In this document: piece by piece, positions 46,943 through 58,547 of the stretch
How the letters are laid out: every line of letters starts with the position of its first letter
Position numbering within the stretch: the first letter of the stretch is position 1
The notes under the pieces: model-generated
Seen by the model: the letters and a program-made list of their open reading frames with translations, nothing else
What the model was told of the DNA's origin: nothing
Databases searched by the model: none
Made by a program: the position numbers and the translations under genes
Assembly: GCA_021018995.1 (NCBI GenBank)
Contig: CM037586.1
Span: 151,942,060-152,006,059, forward strand
DNA from: Chloranthus sessilifolius
Lineage: Eukaryota; Streptophyta; Magnoliopsida; Chloranthales; Chloranthaceae
Length of the DNA stretch: 64,000 nt
Direction: 5' to 3'

Positions 46943-47221
46943 TTACACATTATAATTTATAAAACTTAGTGCTCTTAAAAAGCCAGCACATTTATGGCCA
47001 TGTGCTTTACCCAAGTTTCTTGAGTGCTTTAGGAGAGTCAATTGCTCCATAGGAAGCGGATCGTCTTCCACACTCAAATAGGTGAATCCATCAAGAGTGG
47101 CTCCTGCATAAAACTCCAACTTAAATAAAGCTATAGATTCATTAAGAGAATCAATCTCATCCTCTCTCACAGGATTAACACTAGTTTGGTAGACATAAGG
47201 GAATGAATTATTTTTGAACAT
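46943..47221 (-). other. 92-codon ORF downstream of copia RNase H
   Basis: Open frame between the end of RNase H and the polypurine tract, within the element. I recognise no domain; it may be element 3' sequence or chance. Confidence 0.25.
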
Positions 47222-50142
47222 ATAGTTCGTTCTAGTGCCAACACAGTCACTTGTTCAATTTATTTTTCCCATTGAACCTAAGTGATGGTTCACAAAACTT
47301 AAGTTGGGTTCTTATTGAAGTTGACTTTTATTTTATAGACCTCAACCTCATTCTATTAGATGTCTTATGTAAGTATTCTCTTGCAAGACCCTTTGTAAGA
47401 TGATCGACTAAATTCTCTTTCGATCTTACAGAATCTAAAGTCACTACTGCACCCTTGAGTAGAGTTTTGACATAGTTACATCTCAAACTTATATGTTTAT
47501 TTTTACCATTATACGTCTTATGATTCGTTCGTTTAAGAGTCGCTTCATTATCACAGTATATGGTAATTGCAATGATATGTTTATCCCCTATAGGTACGCC
47601 TACTAATAGGTTTTTAAGTCCATCTGCTTCTTTACATGTTGCAGTAAGTGTAATAAACTCAGCTTTCATAGTGACATAAGTTATGGAAGTTTGCTTTTTA
47701 GATCCCCAAGAAATAACTCTACTTGCCATAGTGAAAATTCAATAAGTCGTAGACTTTGATTCTTCACTATTTGTGTTCCAATTGGCATCACTATATCCTT
47801 CTAGAACAACAGGATAGTTAAGATAATGCAAGACATAATTTATAGTCCCTCTAAGATATTTGAGTACTCGATGTATAACATCCCAATGTTCTTGACCAGA
47901 GTTATTAGTATATCTATTGAGTTTACCCACAACATAGGCAATATCTGGACGAGTACAATGCATTGCATACATTAGATTTTTAATAACTCTTGCATATTCT
48001 AGTTGAGAAACACACATTCCAGTATTCTTTTTCAATTTTAAATTAGGGTCATAAGTGGTAGAAACATGATTACAATCATAGTAATCAAAATTTCTAAGAA
48101 ACTTCTCAATATAATGAGATTGGGTTAAAGATATACCCTTATAATTTCTTATTAATTTGATTCCTAAAATTGTATCAGCTTCTCCCATATCTTTCATCTT
48201 AAAATTTGAAGACAAAAATAATTTGGTCTTAATGATACACTTTATGTCGGTATCAAATATGAGCATATCGTCAACATAAAGACAGATAATAATACCAGAG
48301 GTTTTATTAAATTTATTATATATACATTTATCTGCTTCATTGACCTTATAATCATTTGATAACACCACTTTATCAAATTTATCATGTCATAATTTGGGCG
48401 CTTGTTTCAAACCATAAAATGATCTGACCAACTTGCACACTTTATGCTCTTGACCTTTCATGACAAACCCTTCGGGTTGTTCCATATATATCTTTTCAGT
48501 GAGGTCACCATTCAAAAGTGTTGTTTTTACATCCATTTGATGAATGTTTAAATGATGAACTAAAGCTAATGCCAACAAGAGTCTAATAGTAGATATTCTA
48601 GCAACAGGTGCATAAGTATCAAAATAATCAATTCTTTCTTTTTGTCGAAAGCCTTGAGCCACTAATTTAGCTTTGAACTTATCTATGGATTCATCAACTT
48701 TCAATTTCTTTCTAAATATTCACTTACACCCTATTGGTTTTGAACTAGGGGGTAAGTCGACTAACACCCAAGTGTTATTAGATAAAATTGAGTTCATTTC
48801 ATTATCGATGGCTTCTTTCTCAAAAAATGAATCAAATGATGATAATGCGCTCTTAAGGAATGTAGGGTTGCCCTCAATATTAAAAATACAATATTCCCTC
48901 TTAATATTATTTCTATTTTTCTCTATGAGAAAAACATAAAAGTCAGGTTCAAAAGTGGTATGATGTCTCGCTCGTTTACTCCTTTTAGGTTCTATGAATT
49001 CAAAAGTAGGATTATTACTCACAACAATATTATTATTGGAAGCAATAACATCATTGCTAGAAGCAACAATATCATTGCTAGAAGAACTAGAGATACTCAA
49101 ATCTTGATTTGATTTGTGGCGATTGAGATAAAGTATATTCTCAAAAAATTCAGCATATCTAAATTCAATAATGACATTATTTTCTAAATCCCAAAATCTA
49201 TATGATTTGCTATGTTATGCATAACCAATAAATATGTATTTCACAGTTTTAGCCAATAACTTATGTCTCTTAATGTCGAAAATTCTCACATATGCAAGAC
49301 ACCCAAAAACTTTAAAGTATCCTAAGTGAGGTTTATAATTTAACCAAAGTTCATATGAGATTATATTCTGATTTTTAAAAGGTATTTTATTCAAATATAT
49401 AACAAGATGTAAGTAAAGCTTTACCCACATATTCTTCGGTAAACCAAAATTGAATAACATAACATTTATTATATCTAAAAGAGTACGATTCTTCCTTTCT
49501 GTAACTCCGTTTTGCTGAGGTGTATAAGGGGTGATAACTTGATGGATAGTATCATGAAATTTACAAAACTCATCAAAGTCGTGTGATAAATATTCTCCAC
49601 CCCTATTGCTTCGTAAGATCTTAATTGAAGTCTTCAATTGATTCTCAACCCCTGCTTTATAAATCTTAAATTTGTCAAGTGCTTCATCCTTTGATCTCAA
49701 TAAGTAGATATATGTAAACTTAGAAAAATCATCAATGAAGGTAATGAAATATTTCTTATCCTTACCAGTTTCAGTATTTTTCAAGTCACATATATCGGAA
49801 TGGATGAGGCCTAATATTTCAGAACTCCTTTCCACACTTAGAAAAAGTTTTTGAACAATCTTCACCTGTGTGCAAATTTCACATTTATCCAAGACAGAAG
49901 TATTACATTTAGGAATTAAATCTAAAATTATCATACTCTTTATAAAACTAGAATTTAGATGTCCTAATCTACCATGCCACAAACTAAAAGAATTAACGAT
50001 ATAAGCAGAACTAGAAATTTTATTCACAATGTTAAGAATTACAGAGGAGAAGAACGCATTTATCTTAACGTGCCTATAAGTTCTACAATTTATTTCACTC
50101 CTTTATTTTGCTTCTATCCTTCAATAATTTTTTTCAACAATT

Positions 50143-50731
50143 CTAAACGTCATTTGCCTCCTTTCGGTTAGAACCGCGATAGTAAAAGAGGAGAATAACA
50201 AACACGTTCGTGGGATACAACCAAACCCAGCCCTCTGTAATTCTTTTTTGTATTTGCATTCATAAAAAGGAATTCTGAATATTACGTAATATGCCTAAAA
50301 AGAAAAGAAATAAAATTTTATTTTCTTGTGTCTTTTTCTTATATTTTTTTAATAGAGATATTTTTTCTGTTTATAGAGAAAATCTCTAACTATTGTGTCT
50401 TTTCAGATTACGGTGAAAAGATTTCAGATTTATGTCTTTTCAGAGAGTTGTCTTTTCACACAACGGTAAAAAGATAAATCGATTCACTTGTGTCTTTTAA
50501 GAGAGTTGTGTCTTTTCACATAATCATAAAAATAATCGATTCACTTGTGTCCTTTCATATTTATGGTGAAGAGATGCTAGACTTGTGCCTCTTAAGATTT
50601 TAAGATTTACAGTGAAGAGATAAATCTAAACATGAAAAAATACTTCTTAGAAAATAATTTTTATAAATTTGTCATCAACATATAATAAATCAAGAAAGAA
50701 AGTTTTTTAAAACTCTTTAAAGTATATAACA
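50143..50731 (-). repeat. 5' LTR of the copia element
   Basis: Shares GAGGAGAATAACAAACACGT, CCTCTGTAATTC and the AATAAATCAAGAAAGAAAGT end with 46064-46727. Confidence 0.8.
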
Positions 50732-51519
50732 TAAGAACCCTAAGAGAGATTAAGACAATTCATGAAAATTATAAGAGATTAGGATCTTTTGGCTCTCCAA
50801 AACCCCTTTAACCCTATGAAAGGACAAGAATACCATTGACAATTGTTTCAGAATATGACCAGATTAGAACCCTTTTATCCTGATTGATCGGTCGTACAGA
50901 AAGACCGATCGGCCAGTGATATTAACCGTTCGGTTGACCAGAAAGTAATACATTGGTCGTCAGAAAGACGAGAAACTAAATAATCGATTAGCCAGTGATC
51001 TCGACCAATATTTATTTATTATTATTATTATTTTTTTGAGAAATTTGATATCGGCCAATTGGTTGAACCAAAAAGAAATAAACCTGTGGTTAGGAAGATG
51101 AGAAAAATAAATAATCAAACCGTCATGATTAACAACCGATCAGTCTGGATGAGGAGAATATCAATTGATGGTCTGTCATATTCCAAAACAGCTGTTAAAG
51201 AGTATTATCGTCATTTTATAGGTTTGAAGAAGTTTTGGAGAGAAGGAAGGTCCTAATCTCTTTTAAAATTTTGCTTTTGATTTAATTCCCGGATCCAAAG
51301 GTCTTAATCTCTAATTACTAAAATGATTAATTAATGATTTATAATTATACTCCATTAATCAATTATTTTACATAATTGCCAAGGGTGATAATCAGACAAT
51401 TGGGTAGTAGAACACTCCACTCAAAGAACTGGCAAAAGCATTTTACAATATAAAAAAAAGAGTACCTTTGAATCCACCCACCGAATCTTTGAATTCACCC
51501 ATGTTGAAATGCATTGACT
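50732..51519. other. polygalacturonase intron 1, gene-free
   Basis: AT-rich, with GACCGATCGGCC-type words at 50880-51010. No gene or defined element. Confidence 0.4.
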
Positions 51520-51830
51520 ATGTTGAATTAGATGATGAAGATTGTTTATCTCCCCAATCTTTTACACGATCAATCTTGAGATTATGGGTGTACCATCAAA
51601 CAATTAGTGTTTTATGTCACGTGACATCTCAAAAAAGTGGCCTTAACCTGACGTGAAAGCTCAAAATTGATTATAAGGTCACTTGTTTGAGTGTGTACCA
51701 CATGAAATAAGAAAATGGCCGTCTGATGGTATGCCCATAATCTCAAGATCCATCATGTAAAAGATTGGAACGAAAAATAATTTCCATCTTCTGATTCAAT
51801 GCAGTCAATGTGTTTCAGTATGGATGAACT
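51520..51830. repeat. foldback repeat family, copy 3 (best preserved)
   Basis: About 300 bp forming two inverted halves: CAATCTTGAGATTATGGGTG and GTACCATCAAACAATTAGTG on the left, and on the right CTGATGGTATGCCCATAATC, the inverse arrangement. It looks like a MITE of unassigned superfamily. Confidence 0.7.
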
Positions 51831-51954
51831 CAGATTTAGTCAGTGAATTTAAAGGTACTCTAAAAAAAAATTGAAGGAAGTTATATAGGCTGGTGTTACT
51901 ACAAGCCCACTTTATGTTATAACAATCTCACTTAAAACAAGTGAAAAATCTATT

Positions 51955-52215
51955 GACTTTAAATATGATGGAGATCATTTTGTGTCCTAATCTTTCACAA
52001 TAGATCTTGAGATCATGGATACAGTCAAAATGTTGATTCCACGTGGCACATATCCCCAAAAGTAATGTGAATCATATTTGATGGTACACTATAATCACAC
52101 ACTTTTTGGGTGTGCTACGTGGAATCAATATCTAAGTAATAGTACAATAATCTCAAAATCTATATTGTAGAAGATTGGGATGAAAATGTTTTATTTGATT
52201 TAAACTAGTCAATTG
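51955..52215. repeat. foldback repeat family, copy 4
   Basis: TAGATCTTGAGATCATGG, CACGTGGCACA, then CTACGTGGAATCAATATC and ATCTCAAAATCTATATTGTA; same build as copy 3. Confidence 0.6.
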
Positions 52216-52589
52216 ATTTTTTCTTCGGTTTAGGTGAGGTGGCTGTAAGATAAAGTGGTGTGACAGTAATAGCACCCTATTATCGGATTTGGTTTTTAAT
52301 TGGGTTGGACACATAAACAAGATCTGTTAGGCAAGGTCGGGTCTAGTCAGACATGAAAATGGGCCCGACTCGCGTTGACTTGCTATGTAACAATAATATA
52401 TAAGGCTAAGGTGGATTTAGGGGATTTGAAATGGGTCGGGTCGGTTTGGATCAGGATGGATAGTGCCATGAGGTCAAGTCGGGCAGATACCCTTCCCTCT
52501 TTGGATAGCCAAAAATTTGGCTCCACCCGACTCGCATCGGTGCATGTTAGCAAAACACATGTTGGCTGACTTAAAAAAAACCCCTCAGA

Positions 52590-52847
52590 GTAAGACTATC
52601 AATAGGCCAGGCTCATCCCGAACTTGACTTATCCTAGCTTGGGTTGTATTTGGGCTCAAATAAAATGCCCCAGCCCAAATGCACTTGAGCCTAGTTCGAA
52701 TGCACTTGGGCAGATCCCGACCCAAATTTTGTATCTGGATTGAGTTCGGGCCTAGTTTTTAGGATAAAAAATAATTGGGCTGCTCAAAGCCTAGCCAGAA
52801 CTCGACCCGGCCCAGCCCGACAAAGCCTAATAATTTTAGGGCCTGTT
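52590..52847. repeat. GGGC/GCCCGA-rich dispersed repeat
   Basis: Starts near AAGACTATCAATAGGCCAGG and ends GACCCGGCCCAGCCCGACAA. Related in wording to the insertion at 27236-28058, a plant hAT-type MITE style. Confidence 0.5.
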
Positions 52848-53080
52848 TGGATAAAAACACGGGAAACGTGAAAAATTAAAATAATATTTTTATATTTTTC
52901 CATGGATACCTAAGTTGTAGGAAACTATGGTATTCCTTTGTTTTCCGATGTTTAGATAACAACATTGCTAGTTGGGAAAATACAGGATTAACCAAATCCT
53001 GTGTTTGGATACATAAGCAGGAAATTATTGGAAAATAATTAATATATCCTAACAAAAAAAATAGCCAAATAACTAAAAAA
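52848..53080 (+). repeat. non-autonomous transposon-like repeat, related to 7549-7780
   Basis: GGCCTGTTTGGATAAAAACA to ATATATCCTAACAAAAAAAA; matches the inverse of 7549-7780 nearly throughout. Confidence 0.6.
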
Positions 53081-53529
53081 TTATATATGTATTAAGATTT
53101 TTTTTCTCTTTATACATATAGGTTCTACGTTCAAGTCTTGTTACATGTAATAAATTATTATTATTTTTTAATTAATTATACAAGAGCATATACACTCATA
53201 TATGTGAATATATAGCTCTACAACATAGTAGAGCCCCTTGTGAGAGAAATATCTTCAAAAATAAGTCCAACACTAAAATAGATGGAGGGGAGCTTAAAAA
53301 TAGGCCAAAATTGTGGGATTTAGTTAAACAAAATCAAAGAAAAAATATTTGTTATGAAAACAAATACCATAAGAAAATTTGTTTGAAGATTTTTGATTAT
53401 TTTAGGTGGTCAAGGTAATTTTGTATGGATGAGAATCCACTAATATAAATTAGGACCCCTAAAGCATAGTAACAAATTTTTAGAAAGTTTGGGTGGTCAA
53501 TTGACCACCCAAGTCATAACATGGTTCTG

Positions 53530-53670
53530 TCTTTAATTTTTGGGGATGTGTGCCATATAGAATCAACATCAGACCGTCTGATAGGGGCATCATGATCTTA
53601 AGATCTATCATGAGGAAGATTAAAAAAAAAAAAAAATCTCCATCGTCTTATTCAAATCAGTCAATAGTTT
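53530..53670. repeat. foldback repeat family, copy 5 (partial)
   Basis: CATCAGACCGTCTGATAGG, TCTTAAGATCTATCATGAGG and CAAATCAGTCAATAG; half of the family unit. Confidence 0.5.
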
Positions 53671-53705
53671 TCGTCCGTGAAAAAATTTTGTAGTATTATG
53701 AAAGT

Positions 53706-53892
53706 GTCCGAAGGTTCGGAAGATAGAAAACCGAGGGACCCCCTCGACATTTCTTCTCGGATTTTGACGGGAAATGTGAAGATAATTTTCGACCATTTGG
53801 ATGTCATCTAAACAACGGGAATCTTGATAATTCATTTGCAGCATATGAGTTTTCCCTTATTTTCCCTTGATTCCCTTGAAACCAATCAGGCC
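53706..53892 (+). repeat. dispersed repeat, shared with 6541-6720
   Basis: Matches the inverse of 6541-6720, from CCGAAGGTTCGGAAGATAGA to CTTGAAACCAATCAGGCCC. Confidence 0.6.
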
Positions 53893-54421
53893 CTTAAAGG
53901 AAGAGGTTGGGCTCTGGCTTAAATAAAAAGCCTGAGCCCTGCCGGAATTTCTATCCTACTTAACATAGTGACAAATTTCATTTTCCGCAACATTTCGGTA
54001 GGGGGTCATTTCCGGTCATTTCCGTTCATTTCGGATAAATTTTGAGAAAAATACGAAAAGTTTCAAACAAATATCTAGAGTACAAAAAATTTTAAATATA
54101 AATTATATTTAAACTTCATAAAAATTTTATTTATTATTTAAAAAATGAAAAAAATTAGAAAAGATTTATTAATTTTGATTTAATTTCGTTAATTTCGCAT
54201 AAATTAATGAAATTTCAGCAGGAAAATTATGGGAATTTCGCATAAAGTTTCGCCGGACTCTTATTCAGTAAATTTCGAAATTTTTTTGAAGAATTTAGGA
54301 GAAATTTGTCACTATGCTACTTAATAAACTGATAAGCTTAATCCACCGCGCACATTAGTAATTCGTTCTCTCGAGTTTTACAGGGAAATGGAGAGCAAAA
54401 CAAGGGTGGCTAAGTACGCAC

Positions 54422-55000
54422 CACCAGTAAGCCGGCTCAGTCAAGTTGACTTACCAAACTATAACGTTCCGGAATCAACGAATTCGATAAGTCTCGGCCT
54501 GCACTCGTCTCCGAAACACGCACCCATTTCATTCCAGCTCACCATCACGTTCTTACGATCGTTGATCTGCTCCATGAACTTCAATCCCTGGCCGTCGATC
54601 TCTCCTCTCCCGGTGATCCCGTCGTCGATTGTCGATTGCTTTCTCGGCCAATATCACGTACCATCGCCGGGACTCCGGCGCTCCCCCCCCCCAACAAAAA
54701 ATCTTAGCTCCTTTGACAACCTCCAATGTAACCTCAGATTTCAAGAAAATCGTAGCCGTCAGATAGTCGCCGGGAGGGAATCTGACGCGACTTCCACCCG
54801 CAGCGGAGCAGGCGTCGATTGCTTCCTGGATGTGCTAGGTATCGTAGCGTTTCCCGTTACCTTTGGCCGCAAAATCCGTGATAGAGAAGGTAGTTTTGTA
54901 GAGCGGATTTGAATGGCAAATTGATCGCGGCTGACGTGGCGAGTACTGATTGGGCGGAATGGGATGGCGTGGAGAGGAAGAGGAGGAAGGGAGCTGCCAT
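54422..55000 (-). pseudogene. polygalacturonase exon 1
   Basis: ATG at 55000-54998 opens a hydrophobic leader MAAPFLLFLSTPSH. The donor is TACTGGTG before GTGCGTACTT. Conserved GH28 text is spread over more than one frame: GDYLTATIFLKSEVTLEVV, then RKNVMVSWNEMGACFGDECR. The overlapping plus-strand frame at 54388-54912 is its antisense shadow. Confidence 0.8.
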
Positions 55001-55139
55001 TTTTGGGGGGATTTTTGTTTGGGAAATTTACGGGATCGAAGACCTTATATTTTTACCTTTACCCAAACCGATGAGATTTTTTTAATTTTTTTTTTTATTA
55101 TTTTTTTTTTTATCAACAAACCGATGATATTAAAGCTAA

Positions 55140-55548
55140 GCCTTTCTTACATTTTTATCGTTTTACATAGTTTAAAATTTTAAAAATTGTACTTTTTAAT
55201 ATTTACGCGATATAAATTAACGTCTATGGCGTCTGATTTAAAGGCTACAATATAAAGTTCGATGGTGCAAAAAATTGACACAAAAAAAGGCGACAACACT
55301 TTCTATACAATAAAAAACGATTGTCCTAGACTGTCGTTATCGACTGCAATTTTTTTTTTTTTTTAAAATTTTATTTTCTTAAAGAGGCGATGCTGTCTTT
55401 TTTTCGTGCCAATTTTTGGCATCATTGATCTTTATATTGTGGCATTCAAATCAGACGTTATAAATATTGTTTCACATCGCGTAAATATAAAAAAGTGTAA
55501 TTTTTAAAATGTTAAACTATGTAGAATGATTAAAAATGTAAGAAGGGG
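55140..55548. mobile_element. foldback element with ~135-bp inverted ends
   Basis: The left arm (CCTTTCTTACATTTTTATCG... ATTTACGCGAT...) and right arm (ATCGCGTAAATAT... AATGTAAGAAGGGG) are inverse copies over about 135 bp each. No coding capacity and no clear target duplication. It lies 140 bp upstream of the polygalacturonase ATG. Confidence 0.7.
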
Positions 55549-55706
55549 TATTTAAGACTTTTCCTACTACCTAGAACTGGCTCAGCTTAAAGCTGGTCGA
55601 TTTGAGTAAAAGTGAAAATATAAGGGTCTCTGACGGGAAAGGTGTATCTGATAGGGTCGATCTGATAAATTTCCCTTTTTGTTTAGATGCCTTGAGATGT
55701 TTATCT

Positions 55707-55710
<4 letters not shown>

Positions 55711-55737
<27 letters not shown>
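55711..55737. repeat. (CT)n microsatellite
   Basis: Short CT repeat. Confidence 0.9.
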
Positions 55738-55974
55738 AATTGCCCATGGGGGCTCTATTTTTGTAGATCAATGAGATCACTTAGGTTGCGTGATTTAGTT
55801 GTTGAATTTAGTCAAAGAAGCTAACTTTCACGACATTTTTGGTTTTGAAATTCGTGGAGATTAAGCTTTTGACGACTTGGTGATTAATAGAGGGGTTCAT
55901 AAGCTTAAGAAGCCTCTGAGGAGAGTCAACATATACTATTAAAATTTTGATTACCTTTAAATCCACCTACCAAA

Positions 55975-56120
55975 TCTTTGAGTTCACTCAAGGTGAAACA
56001 CATTGATTCAGACGATGTAAATTGCTCATCTTTCCAATCTATCACACGATTGATCTTGAAATCATAAGCATATCATCAAACAGTCATTTTCTTATTTCAC
56101 GTGGTATACACTCAAAAAAG
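55975..56120. repeat. foldback repeat family, copy 6 (partial)
   Basis: TTTCCAATCTATCACACGAT, TTGATCTTGAAATCATAAGC and CATCAAACAGTCATTTTC; the left half of the family unit. Confidence 0.55.
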
Positions 56121-56149
56121 TGGCCTTAAAATTTTTTGGTAGGATCAAT

Positions 56150-56430
56150 TATAGATGTTGAAATAATTATGATTAGATTATATATATATATTAAAATTTT
56201 TAATTATTTGCTTTAAGGAATATAATTATTTTGTTTCAAGCATACGTGAAACTTTGATATCTTTTATTATATGAATGTTCTATTGCATTAGATTCATTGA
56301 ACAAAAGTGCTAAGAATTATCTTAAGAAGATAAATGAATTTAGATTTGAAAATCTAAATTGTTTGAAGATGATTTCTCTTTAATAAATGAAGTTACAATT
56401 GTAAATTTCGTTGCGTGTGTTGTTTGGACG
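56150..56430 (+). repeat. direct repeat B, copy 1
   Basis: Matches 61464-61757 at roughly 80-85% by eye, sharing AATTATTTGCTTTAAGGAA, TTAGATTTGAAAATCTAAAT and TTGCGTGTGTTGTT. Possibly LTR-related; see 57310. Confidence 0.7.
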
Positions 56431-57309
56431 GTCTCGCAAGAGATGTTAAGAGTATGTTGGTAAACGTACCAACATACATTAAATTCATTATTGAGTATGT
56501 TGCTTGTATTGAAATACGTAGAGAAATGAAGTAATTTAAGAGTATATTGGTAAACGTACTAATAAAGATTAAGTCAAAACTTCTAAATGCTCTATGAAAT
56601 TTGTTTCCTTGTCAAAAAATAAGAAAACAAATGATATGTGGTTTCAGACAGAAATGTCTGAAGAAACACTTTATATATTGATAATTGTAATTGTGAACAA
56701 TTATAGAAAGTATTAGTCTAAAAGAAGAATTAGAATGAGTTTAAAACCATTTACCCAAATAGTTACTTACGATGGAAACTCTACCTGCTATTTTTTTTGT
56801 CAATGTTTATGTTCAAAGGAAAGAATAAGTAGTAAATCCGTGATAGACAAAGGGGCACTACATTGATAAGAATTAAATTCTCATAAACATCCGATGAAGG
56901 ATAGTGTTTTACCTGTAATAGATAAGGGAATGTTGAATATTGTTCTTAATAGATGTTATAACACTGTGTGTTGAGATGTTAAAGTTACAGGGACATCTCT
57001 TATAAGTCTACTTATATAAGTGTGAGGGTGAAGCCGCCTTCAATGAGACTTGACTTTATCTCATAAATGCTTATGAAAATCAGAGTACTAACATAGGGCC
57101 TAAATGTGCTAGCCTATTTATTGAACACTAAATATATGAAATATATGTGTAATAGTTTCGATTTGTCATATAAGATCGTTAGTTCAAGACTTAGTTTCAC
57201 TAAAGACTTTGACAAACTTTGAGTTATTTTCACTAAAGTGAAAGTTTAAGTCTTTAAGACATTTTCATTTATGCACGTATTTCTCGCTTTGCTATAATCT
57301 ATAACTTTT

Positions 57310-57500
57310 AAATAGCGGGGATTGTTGGATATTTAAAAGTTTTTTTAACTTGTATTTTCCAAAGAGATGTATCTTTTCAAAGTTATGTGTCCTTTCAAAA
57401 GAAGTGTCTTTCCAAAGTGATGTGTGTTTTCAAAGGAAGTGTCTTTTCAAAGTAGTGTGTCTTTTCCAAAGGGATGCCTATAGCACATTTTCTTATGAAA
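57310..57500 (+). mobile_element. possible copia-type polypurine tract and LTR start
   Basis: AGCGGGGATTGT followed by TGTTGGATATTTAAAAG resembles a polypurine tract meeting a 3' LTR. After it come several ~22-bp units of TGTGTCTTTTCAAAGGAAG type (57360-57480). No protein domain nearby; a broken fragment at most. Confidence 0.35.
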
Positions 57501-58360
57501 ATAGTGCATTAACACATCACTTGATTTTTTATTGAAGGACTCTAAAATCATTATTTTAATACAACATATTGGAGTCTCCCTTCTTCTTTTGTTATGTCTT
57601 TAAAGGTCATGATCAAAGCATTCTTGCAATATTTAGTGTTCAGATAGCATGAATGGATTCACCAAATCCTTCACAAGAATACACAGTCGGCTCGTTATAT
57701 CTTGGAACCAATATGTCGGTAACTTTTGGTGACCACTTTATCAAAGTGGTGGGGGCAAATATTGGTTTAAAGACATCGACATTTCTCGTGCATCGAACCA
57801 ATTCCCTGGATTATTTCATGTCACATTTCACAATTTTTCAAGCAAGTACCTCATACCAGCTGAAAAATATCACAAAATGCTGATTGATTCAAGTTGAGAA
57901 AACTCAAACTCCTATTCATGAACTAGATTACTCTATTCAAACCCAAGTTTCCTGATTGTGAAGTATATAAAATTATTAATCAATTTATTAATAAACAAAA
58001 CCCTAACCAAACTAGAAATCCATAAGAACACACATTAATCGTCGTCATAAAATTAGAATGATATACTTTAACTCTAAAATGCCAAAGCGAACTCTAGTCA
58101 AAGAATAGGAGCAACGATAAACAGTCGATCAATGTTCTTTGGAGGAATTAGATCACCTCAGAAGCCCTGATTTCCATTATAGTTACAGAGATATTAATTG
58201 TTTATATGCATTTGAGTGAGATTCTTCGTTTTCGATTAAAATCTATAGTATCTCTGTTCGAACTAAGTAAGATAGATAATAGTTGCAGAGACTTGAACAC
58301 TTTGAAAGAAGAAAATCACCTGGTAAACACTAGTTTTAGTGAATCGCCAATATCTACAAT
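57501..58360. other. gene-free stretch
   Basis: No gene or defined element recognised. Confidence 0.4.
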
Positions 58361-58364
58361 CCAG

Positions 58365-58368
<4 letters not shown>

Positions 58369-58426
<58 letters not shown>
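58369..58426. repeat. (GA)n microsatellite
   Basis: About 58 bases of GA repeat; the frame of repeated RE codons through it is an artefact. Confidence 0.95.
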
Positions 58427-58428
<2 letters not shown>

Positions 58429-58547
58429 CACATGTAGAGTACTGAAGATGCAGCGAACAGGAAGAGAGAAGAAAACAGTTTACATACCGTGTATAATAGC
58501 ACCATTAAATGTCGCAGTGCATCCTATCTCTAACCATCAATTGGTGC

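Larger units (their letters stand above)
45965..50731 (-). mobile_element. Ty1/copia retrotransposon, broken and lacking gag/protease
   Basis: Minus strand. LTR-derived ends lie at about 50143-50731 (5') and 46064-46727 (3'), the latter preceded by a polypurine tract, GTGGGAGATTGT. Between them, 5' to 3', are the pre-integrase zinc region (WHGRLGHLN), integrase (IHSDICDL, YTPQQNGVTERKNR), reverse transcriptase (ATLLNGDL-like TTLLNGDLTEKIY; YVDDMLIF) and RNase H up to about 47.33 kb. Integrase before reverse transcriptase defines the superfamily. Gag and protease are absent: coding begins almost at the 5' LTR. The coding part is interrupted several times. LTRs differ by more than 10% by eye, so the copy is several million years old. 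It sits in intron 1 of the polygalacturonase relic in the same orientation. Confidence 0.88.
43026..55000 (-). pseudogene. GH28 polygalacturonase-family gene, three exons over 12 kb, broken
   Basis: Exons at 55000-54422, 44537-44206 and 43507-43026 fit together by splice sites and phase. Exon 1 starts MAAPFLLFLS (signal-peptide-like), then ITDFAAKGNGKRYDT, IQEAIDACSAAGGSRVRF, DGQGLKF and TEPAYW. Exon 2 continues CLHLVRC across the junction, then SNDGIDIKDSNN, IDTGDDAICPK and WIRTKSSAIKLGSAS. Exon 3 has WWGRAEPIYLTTCP, ISENGVFLSGSKGG and YRRWTDFAGGLDNYRPGCQG, and ends NNISFLDFHSYMYLE. This is the plant GH28 clade lacking the classic GHG and RIK motifs but keeping two acidic motifs. Exon 1 has a stop after YDT, frameshifts around a run of ten G (54682-54691) and further stops; exon 2 has TAA at 44359-44357. 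Members act on cell-wall pectin; this copy cannot. Intron 1 (9.9 kb) holds a copia element and MITEs. Confidence 0.85.

Noticed and set aside
54388-54912. 174-codon plus-strand ORF in GC-rich DNA
   Set aside because: It is antisense to polygalacturonase exon 1, whose minus-strand text matches the GH28 family; the plus-strand protein has no recognisable domain.
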